NCBI GenBank assembly: GCA_964618515.1
Contig: CAZUAS010000097.1
Location: 1 to 9,903, forward strand
DNA length: 9,903 bases
Source of the DNA: JAFGNW01 sp964618515
GTDB lineage: Bacteria; Zixibacteria; MSB-5A5; GN15; FEB-12
Direction of reading: 5' to 3'
Each line of letters begins with the position of its first letter. Position 1 is the stretch's first letter. The notes under the pieces are model-generated. The model saw nothing but the letters and a program-made list of their open reading frames with translations. It ran no database searches and was not told the DNA's origin. The translations under genes were made by a program, and so were the position numbers. This document shows, one piece after another, positions 6,206 to 9,903 of the stretch.

Positions 6206-6234
6206 TTGACAAAACCGCAATATTTTAATATCAT
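6206..6234 (+). promoter_or_regulatory. Near-consensus promoter of the EF-G-like gene
   Basis: TTGACA (6206-6211) is perfect, with a 17-nt spacer and TATCAT (6229-6234, 5 of 6). Expected start is near 6241, giving a leader of about 73 nt. Likely a strong constitutive promoter. Confidence 0.8.
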
Positions 6235-6265
6235 CATGTTTCTTTGGTTGAACTAATAACCCGAG

Positions 6266-6306
6266 TTTAGGTTGTTTTAACCCAAACCTAAAAGTGTATT
6301 TGGAGG
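6266..6306 (+). promoter_or_regulatory. Leader hairpin and ribosome binding site that sets the GTG start
   Basis: TTTAGGTT (6266-6273) pairs with AACCTAAA (6285-6292), an 8-bp stem with an 11-nt loop inside the leader. It ends 9 nt before GGAGG (6302-6306). That Shine-Dalgarno lies 7 nt before GTG at 6314 and fixes this start. A role of the hairpin in translational control is possible but unproven. Confidence 0.5.
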
Positions 6307-6313
6307 TTTTCTG

Positions 6314-8398
6314 GTGAAGGAATATACCACTGATAAAATACGTAATATCTGTCTGGCAGGCCAGCGGGGTTGCGGAAAAACAAGTCTCTCTGATGCGGTT
6401 GCGTTCGATACCGGGGTCAATAACCGGGTTGGTCGCGTGGATGACGGCTCATCAATTCTTGATTATAACGAGAGTGAGATCGCCCGGAAAACAACAATTT
6501 CGTCCAAAATCCTGGCCTGCGAATATAAGGATACGAAAATTAATCTGCTCGATTGTCCCGGGCATGCTGATTTCATAGGTGAATTCCTGTCTGCTCTGAA
6601 AGTTGTCGAGGGTGTAGGCATTCTCATTGACGCTACTTCGGGGGTGGAAATCGGCACTCAACTCCAGTGGAACCTTATAAAATCACTGCCGATAGCCAAG
6701 TTCTTTTTCGTCAATAAGATGGAAAAAGAAAACGTCAAATGGAAAAACAACCTTCAGTCCATCCAGAACGCCTTCGGTAAAAATGCCGTAGCGGTGCAAA
6801 TCCCCATTGGCGAGGCTCTGGAGTTTAAGGGTATCGTCGATTTGCTTAATATGAAAGCCTACATTTTCGATGCCGCGGGTAATCGTTCTGATACCGAAAT
6901 ACCCGCGAATCTTAAAGATGAAGTCACCGCGGCCCGGGAAAACCTGATCGAGGTTGCAGCGGAAACCGATGATGCTTTGCTTGAAAAATTCTTCAATGAC
7001 GGTACTCTCGATGATGCCGATTTCCAGAAAGGTCTTCGAAAAGGAATTGCCGAGGGCAAAATTTACCCGGTTCTATTCGGTTCCGCCGCCAAGAATATGG
7101 GCGTTAAGATATTGCTTGATATGGTCATAACATACCTGCCATCACCCGATAGACGGAAACCGGTCGAAGCCGTAAAATCCGAAACCATGAACAAGATCGA
7201 ACTTCCTCTGGACTCTGCCGTTAAACCGGTTGTTTTCGTTTTTAAGACCGTATACGAAGGCCACCTGGGCGATATGTCTTATTTTAAAGTCTTTTCGGGA
7301 ACCATTAAACCCGGGATGGAGCTCAGTAACCAGCAGACCCGAAGCACCGAGCGGGTGGCACAAATTTATTCCTTCCAGGGAAAAAACCGGATCGAGCTGC
7401 CTTCGGTCGCCGCTGGTGATATCGGAACCATAGTTAAGCTTAAAGATACCCATACCGGCAATACTCTCGCCATTAAGGGATTTGATGTCACGGTACCGCC
7501 GGTGGTGTTTCCCAACCCGGTTATGGATGTGGCGGTTAAATCCAAGACCAAAGGTGATGAAGAAAAGGTCGCTTCCGGTCTCAATAAACTTCGCGAGGAA
7601 GACCCGACTTTCAAGCTGGTCTCCGACCCGGCCTTGAAACAGCAGGTATTATATGGCCAGGGCTCGACACATATCGAGGTCCTGATGGAGAAACTTCAGA
7701 AACGGTTCGGTGTCCAGGTTGACTTGGTCAAACCCAAAATCCCCTATCGTGAAACGGTGCGCAAAAAAGCCGAGCAGCAGTACAAGCATAAAAAGCAGTC
7801 CGGGGGGCGGGGGCAATATGGTGAAGTTTATATCCGAATCGAACCCAACGCCCGCGGCGCCGGTTTTGAATTTATCGATGAAATCACCGGTGGCGTAATC
7901 CCCAGTAAATTTATACCAGCGGTGGAAAAAGGGATTATCGAACAAATGCAGCACGGCGGTCTGGCCGGGGCGCCGGTGGTCGATGTCAAGGTAGCCCTGT
8001 ATTTCGGGTCTTATCACGATGTAGATTCGTCTGATATGGCGTTCAAAATTGCCGGCTTGATGGCTTTCAAGGAAGGCTTTATGAAGTGTGACCCGGTGCT
8101 TCTGGAACCGATTTACAATATCGAAGTCCTGGTGCCGGATGAATACACCGGCGATGTCATGGGCGACCTTTCGTCCCGACGCGGTAAAATCACCGGCATG
8201 GACCCCGAAGGTCGCAACCAGCGTATCCGGGCAACTGTACCTCAGGCGGAACTATACCAGTATTCGGTGGACCTTCGTTCCAAGACCCAGGGACAGGGCG
8301 TTTTTACGATGGAATTTTCTCATTACGAAGAGGTTCCTCATGAAGTCGCCCAGAAAGTTATAGCTGAAGCCAGAGCCGAAAGAGAAGCCGAAGGATAA
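6314..8398 (+). CDS. Elongation factor G-like translational GTPase (EF-G2 type)
   Basis: A 694-aa protein with the full five-domain EF-G layout: GTPase domain 1 to about 280, domain II about 300-390, III about 400-475, IV about 476-600, V about 600-685. G motifs visible: P-loop GQRGCGKT at 16-23, switch II DCPGHADF at 80-87, SAA at 257-259. The G4 box reads NKME at 134-137, with Glu where NKxD has Asp. The P-loop (not AHIDAGKTT) and the GRVDDGSSILDY stretch at 40-51 place it with EF-G-like/EF-G2 paralogues rather than canonical FusA. Domain IV keeps QSGGRGQYGEV (495-505) and SYHDVDSSD (566-574), the tip region that enters the decoding centre. EF-G catalyses translocation and, with RRF, recycling; EF-G2-type roles are less certain. 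It starts at GTG with a good Shine-Dalgarno. It is monocistronic, not in a str operon, so a second fusA elsewhere is likely. Confidence 0.92.
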   Translation: MKEYTTDKIRNICLAGQRGCGKTSLSDAVAFDTGVNNRVGRVDDGSSILDYNESEIARKTTISSKILACEYKDTKINLLDCPGHADFIGEFLSALKVVEGVGILIDATSGVEIGTQLQWNLIKSLPIAKFFFVNKMEKENVKWKNNLQSIQNAFGKNAVAVQIPIGEALEFKGIVDLLNMKAYIFDAAGNRSDTEIPANLKDEVTAARENLIEVAAETDDALLEKFFNDGTLDDADFQKGLRKGIAEGKIYPVLFGSAAKNMGVKILLDMVITYLPSPDRRKPVEAVKSETMNKIELPLDSAVKPVVFVFKTVYEGHLGDMSYFKVFSGTIKPGMELSNQQTRSTERVAQIYSFQGKNRIELPSVAAGDIGTIVKLKDTHTGNTLAIKGFDVTVPPVVFPNPVMDVAVKSKTKGDEEKVASGLNKLREEDPTFKLVSDPALKQQVLYGQGSTHIEVLMEKLQKRFGVQVDLVKPKIPYRETVRKKAEQQYKHKKQSGGRGQYGEVYIRIEPNARGAGFEFIDEITGGVIPSKFIPAVEKGIIEQMQHGGLAGAPVVDVKVALYFGSYHDVDSSDMAFKIAGLMAFKEGFMKCDPVLLEPIYNIEVLVPDEYTGDVMGDLSSRRGKITGMDPEGRNQRIRATVPQAELYQYSVDLRSKTQGQGVFTMEFSHYEEVPHEVAQKVIAEARAEREAEG

Positions 8399-8420
8399 TA
8401 TTCATTTTCTCGAAGACAAA

Positions 8421-8452
8421 AGCGAGCCTGCCGGACAGTCTCGCTTTTTTTT
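8421..8452 (+). terminator. Intrinsic terminator after the EF-G-like gene
   Basis: AGCGAG (8421-8426) pairs with CTCGCT (8440-8445), with an inner CTG/CAG stem beyond a single mismatch, followed by eight T (8445-8452). It starts 22 nt after the stop codon. Confidence 0.9.
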
Positions 8453-8494
8453 ATCACATATTTAATTTTCAAATAAAAGACCGATATTTTATTC

Positions 8495-8524
8495 TTGACA
8501 GCTGAACAGATGAGCAGTTATTTG
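8495..8524 (+). promoter_or_regulatory. Promoter of lexA
   Basis: TTGACA (8495-8500) is a perfect -35. The -10 is weaker: TATTTG (8519-8524) with an 18-nt spacer. The spacer is almost completely filled by the putative LexA operator, the expected arrangement for autoregulation. Confidence 0.65.
8501..8517 (-). promoter_or_regulatory. Putative LexA operator (SOS box)
   Basis: Read on the minus strand, 8517-8501 is CTGCTCATCTGTTCAGC. It fits 16 of 17 positions of the Myxococcus-type LexA motif as I recall it (CTRHAMRYBYGTTCAGS). On the plus strand it also has the CTG-N10-CAG frame of the E. coli box and a GAAC half site of the Gram-positive box. Its location between -35 and -10 of lexA supports self-repression. 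No binding data; motif comparison is from memory. Confidence 0.6.
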
Positions 8525-8555
8525 TTATTGGAATTATTTAACTGAAGGCCGGGCA

Positions 8556-9170
8556 ATGAAAAAGACTTTGACCGAAAAACAGCGACAGATTCTGCAGTTT
8601 ATCGAGGACCGGATTTTGCACAAGGGTCACTCGCCAACCTACCGGGAGATAGGGCAGAAGTTTGGCATCAGCTCCACCAACGGCGTCAGAACGCATCTGG
8701 TCGCCCTTATTAAAAAGGGATATATTAAAAAAGAGAATTTTATCTCCCGAGGTCTGGAATTAACCCGTTCCATTGCCTCCGAAATCGGCCGAGTGCCGCT
8801 GGTAGGGTCGGTTCCGGCCGGTCAGCCGATTGACGCTATTGAAAATATTGAGGGCGATATTGCGCTTGATTTATCGTTTCTTCCCAACGGCGAGTCGTTC
8901 AGTTTGTATGTCAAGGGTGACTCGATGCGCGAGGCCGGGATTTTCGACGGCGACCTGGTGCTGGTGAAAAAGCAGGCAGTGGCGCAAAAGGGAGATATCG
9001 TCGTGGCGATAATAAACGGTGAGGCGACGGTTAAACGGTACTATCCCGAAGGTCGCCAGGTGCGCCTTCAACCCGAAAACGACGCCTATGAGCCCATTAT
9101 AATAAGCAAAAAGTCGGGAGATTTCCGCATCGCCGGGAAGGTGGTTGGACTATTGCGTAAGATTTCCTGA
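8556..9170 (+). CDS. lexA: LexA repressor, SOS response (S24 autopeptidase)
   Basis: A 204-aa repressor of DNA-damage genes that cleaves itself when RecA filaments form. The N-terminal winged helix (1 to about 70) contains SPTYREIGQKFGI at 26-38 and the recognition-helix STNGVRTHL at 40-48, the STNGV type seen in deltaproteobacterial LexA. The C-terminal S24 peptidase domain shows VPLVGSVPAG, with the scissile Ala88-Gly89 bond, the catalytic Ser123 in KGDSM (120-124) and Lys160 in EATVK (156-160). Length matches the usual 200-210 aa and all catalytic residues are intact. GAAGG about 8 nt upstream supports the ATG. The promoter overlaps a putative LexA operator. No recA or error-prone polymerase gene is adjacent. 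The last 16 nt of the gene recur 124 nt downstream beside a repeat element. Alternative S24 regulators (phage CI type) are unlikely given the full LexA pattern. Confidence 0.96.
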   Translation: MKKTLTEKQRQILQFIEDRILHKGHSPTYREIGQKFGISSTNGVRTHLVALIKKGYIKKENFISRGLELTRSIASEIGRVPLVGSVPAGQPIDAIENIEGDIALDLSFLPNGESFSLYVKGDSMREAGIFDGDLVLVKKQAVAQKGDIVVAIINGEATVKRYYPEGRQVRLQPENDAYEPIIISKKSGDFRIAGKVVGLLRKIS

Positions 9171-9184
9171 GGGGTTGGCAAATG
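9155..9184 (+). repeat. lexA 3' tail, first copy of a 30-nt direct repeat
   Basis: This 30-nt segment covers the last 16 nt of lexA, including its stop, plus 14 nt downstream. It recurs at 9279-9308 with 5 mismatches, the core AAGATTTCCTGAG being identical. The two copies bracket the first triple-hairpin repeat (period 124 nt), as a flanking duplication would. Confidence 0.75.
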
Positions 9185-9275
9185 TCCACATCTGCCCCTG
9201 GTGGTGGGGTAGCCCACAGCTTGCTGTAGATTCTCTAAGAGATTAGGGGATCCCACACCAAGGTGTGGGGTACCA
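9177..9275. repeat. Triple-hairpin intergenic repeat, copy 1
   Basis: 99 nt, matching copy 2 (9468-9566) at 91 of 99 positions with no gap. It holds three hairpins: HP1 9177-9184/9189-9196 with one mismatch, HP2 around 9213-9230 (cccacagc arm, partly decayed on the 3' side), and HP3 CCCACACC/GGTGTGGG (9252-9259/9262-9269), perfect with a 2-nt loop. It begins just 6 nt after the lexA stop. No ORF or T-tract is visible, so it is a repeat rather than a gene or a simple terminator. Confidence 0.8.
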
Positions 9276-9278
9276 GCA

Positions 9279-9308
9279 GCGAAAGATTTCCTGAGAGGTT
9301 GACGGATG
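9279..9308 (+). repeat. Duplicate of the lexA 3' tail, second copy
   Basis: Imperfect copy (25 of 30) of 9155-9184, including a non-translated version of the final lexA codons and stop. It lies 3 nt after copy 1 of the triple-hairpin repeat. Confidence 0.75.
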
Positions 9309-9467
9309 ACTAGAGGCTGTCCTAAATGTTTTATTTGGGGGTAATCACAATCTGTCTTATTCTGTAGTTGTTGTCGGCCCCGTGCACCAACCTTTTTCCT
9401 GACAATAATATTCCGAGCTTGACAATTTCAACAATTTCGATAGATTAGCCCTTGTAAATCCGTGGGC
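9309..9467. other. Non-coding spacer between the two repeat copies
   Basis: No ORF. It contains a promoter-like TTGACA (9419-9424) followed after 16 nt by TAGATT (9441-9446), reading into repeat copy 2. A module GACAATTT (9421-9428) with CCTTGTAA (9450-9457) reappears at 9619-9626 and 9634-9641 on the other side of copy 2. Any transcript from here would cross the copy 2 hairpins; this is speculative. Confidence 0.35.
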
Positions 9468-9566
9468 GGCAGATGTCCACGTCTGCCCATGGTGGTGGGG
9501 TAGCCCACAGCTTGCTGTGGGTTTTTTAAGAGATTAGGGGATCCCACACCAAGGTGTGGGGCACCA
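9468..9566. repeat. Triple-hairpin intergenic repeat, copy 2
   Basis: Second copy, offset exactly 291 nt from copy 1. HP1 9468-9475/9480-9487 is fully paired with one G-T wobble; HP2 CCCACAGC/GCTGTGGG (9504-9511/9514-9521) is perfect; HP3 CCCACACC/GGTGTGGG (9543-9550/9553-9560) is perfect. Copy 2 is better paired than copy 1, so copy 1 appears the more decayed. It is not flanked by the lexA-tail duplication. Confidence 0.8.
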
Positions 9567-9592
9567 ATAGTAATTGTTGGTCGTGGTTCCGA

Positions 9593-9609
9593 ATTCGCCA
9601 GAGGCGAAT
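9593..9609. repeat. Perfect 7-bp hairpin
   Basis: ATTCGCC (9593-9599) and GGCGAAT (9603-9609) around an AGA loop. No T-tract follows, so it is more likely another short extragenic palindrome than a terminator. Confidence 0.55.
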
Positions 9610-9656
9610 GAGAAACCCGACAATTTATCTAGGCCTTGTAAGGCTGTGTAAGTTTG

Positions 9657-9696
9657 GTCAGGTCTTGTCCGCGCCCGGGCGGGGGGGTGACCTGAC
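9657..9696. repeat. Inverted repeat with GC-rich loop just before the tRNA gene
   Basis: GTCAGGTC (9657-9664) and GACCTGAC (9689-9696) form a perfect 8-bp stem around a 24-nt loop, which contains the palindrome GCCCGGGC and a G7 run. It ends 15 nt before the tRNA. It could be a repeat element or a structure in the tRNA leader; its GC content differs sharply from the flanks. Confidence 0.6.
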
Positions 9697-9711
9697 TGTC
9701 AAAAGACCTAA

Positions 9712-9784
9712 GCCATCGTAGCTCAGCTGGTAGAGCAGCTGATTCGTAATCAGCAGGTCAGCGGTTCGATCCCGCTCGATGGCT
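9712..9784 (+). tRNA. tRNA-Thr, anticodon CGT (reads ACG)
   Basis: A complete cloverleaf. Acceptor stem GCCATCG/CGATGGC; D arm GCTC/GAGC with an AGCTGGTA loop; anticodon stem GCTGA/TCAGC with loop TTCGTAA and anticodon CGT at 9745-9747; variable AGGTC; T arm AGCGG-TTCGATC-CCGCT. Discriminator is T9784, and CCA is not encoded. Strongly similar to other bacterial tRNA-Thr(CGT). No clear promoter lies directly upstream. Confidence 0.96.
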
Positions 9785-9889
9785 TATTTGTTTGCCTGTT
9801 TACTCCTTTAAAGAGTATATAGCATTTCTTATAGGATATAGTTATTTTATACATATTTCAAAGTATGCTTTTTTTAATCAGGAGTCCTT

Positions 9890-9903
9890 ATGTTATTAAG
9901 AAA
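9890..9903 (+). CDS. Possible start of a gene cut by the window end
   Basis: ATG at 9890 is preceded at 5 nt by AGGAG (9880-9884), a good Shine-Dalgarno, and reads MLLR before the window ends. Upstream, TTGCCT (9792-9797) with TATATA (9816-9821, spacing 18) is a possible promoter. Too little sequence to name a product. Confidence 0.45.

Noticed and set aside
7649..8017. 122-aa minus-strand ORF opposite EF-G domains III-IV
   Set aside because: Antisense to the conserved EF-G coding region, with no start signals or domain of its own.
9312..9335. GAGGCTGTCCTAAA as an IS inverted terminal repeat
   Set aside because: It resembles a common IS end, but no matching inverted copy or transposase is present; too short to claim.
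9177..9566. Direct repeats as a CRISPR array
   Set aside because: Only two copies, 99 nt long and 291 nt apart, with internal hairpins and no regular short spacers or cas genes.
9712..9784. tRNA-Thr as an integration (att) site of a mobile island
   Set aside because: I found no duplicate of the tRNA 3' end (about 9760-9784) elsewhere in the window and no integrase gene.

Overview
The window is a stretch of bacterial chromosome of moderate GC content. It holds mostly housekeeping genes between two stable-RNA loci. It opens with the last ~36 nt of a 5S rRNA and its terminator, so an rRNA operon probably lies to the left. It closes with a complete tRNA-Thr(CGT) and the first codons of another gene. 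The proteins look Gram-negative-like: a secreted YceI, a secreted YiiX-type papain-fold protein, and a LexA with the STNGV recognition-helix motif. Several -35/-10 pairs are close to the E. coli consensus. I cannot assign a phylum with confidence. A deltaproteobacterial or FCB/Zixibacteria-like lineage is a guess from the LexA operator and the style of the intergenic repeats.

Layout. 1-585: 5S rRNA end, terminator, a REPIN-like double hairpin and about 380 nt of non-coding DNA. 586-2906: two inner-membrane cation antiporters in tandem, a CaCA-type Ca2+/Na+ exchanger and a CPA-type cation:proton antiporter with a His/Cys-rich loop, probably one transcription unit. 2985-3605 (minus, convergent): secreted YiiX/NlpC-P60-type protein with a near-consensus promoter. 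3760-4600: a small CBU_0592-type membrane protein overlapping by 8 nt a short SpoU/TrmH RNA 2'-O-methyltransferase. 4842-5426: periplasmic YceI protein with a TTG start. 5607-6095: a DtxR/MntR-family regulator with substituted metal ligands, behind a promoter carrying a perfect TGTGA-N6-TCACA palindrome. 6314-8398: an EF-G-like translational GTPase of the EF-G2 type with NKME in place of NKxD. 8556-9170: LexA, with a putative self-operator inside its promoter. 9171-9711: a repeat-rich intergenic region. 9712-9784: tRNA-Thr. 9890-end: start of a possible gene.

Most genes are separate units, each closed by its own hairpin terminator. Apart from the two antiporters and the overlapping pair at 3760-4600 I see no multi-gene pathway. 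I do not find a new defence system, CRISPR array or gene cluster. The points most worth checking are the altered DtxR metal site with its CRP/FNR-like box, the G4 motif change in the EF-G homologue, the LexA operator matching the Myxococcus-type motif, and the triple-hairpin repeat 3' of lexA, which is flanked by a duplication of the lexA tail.
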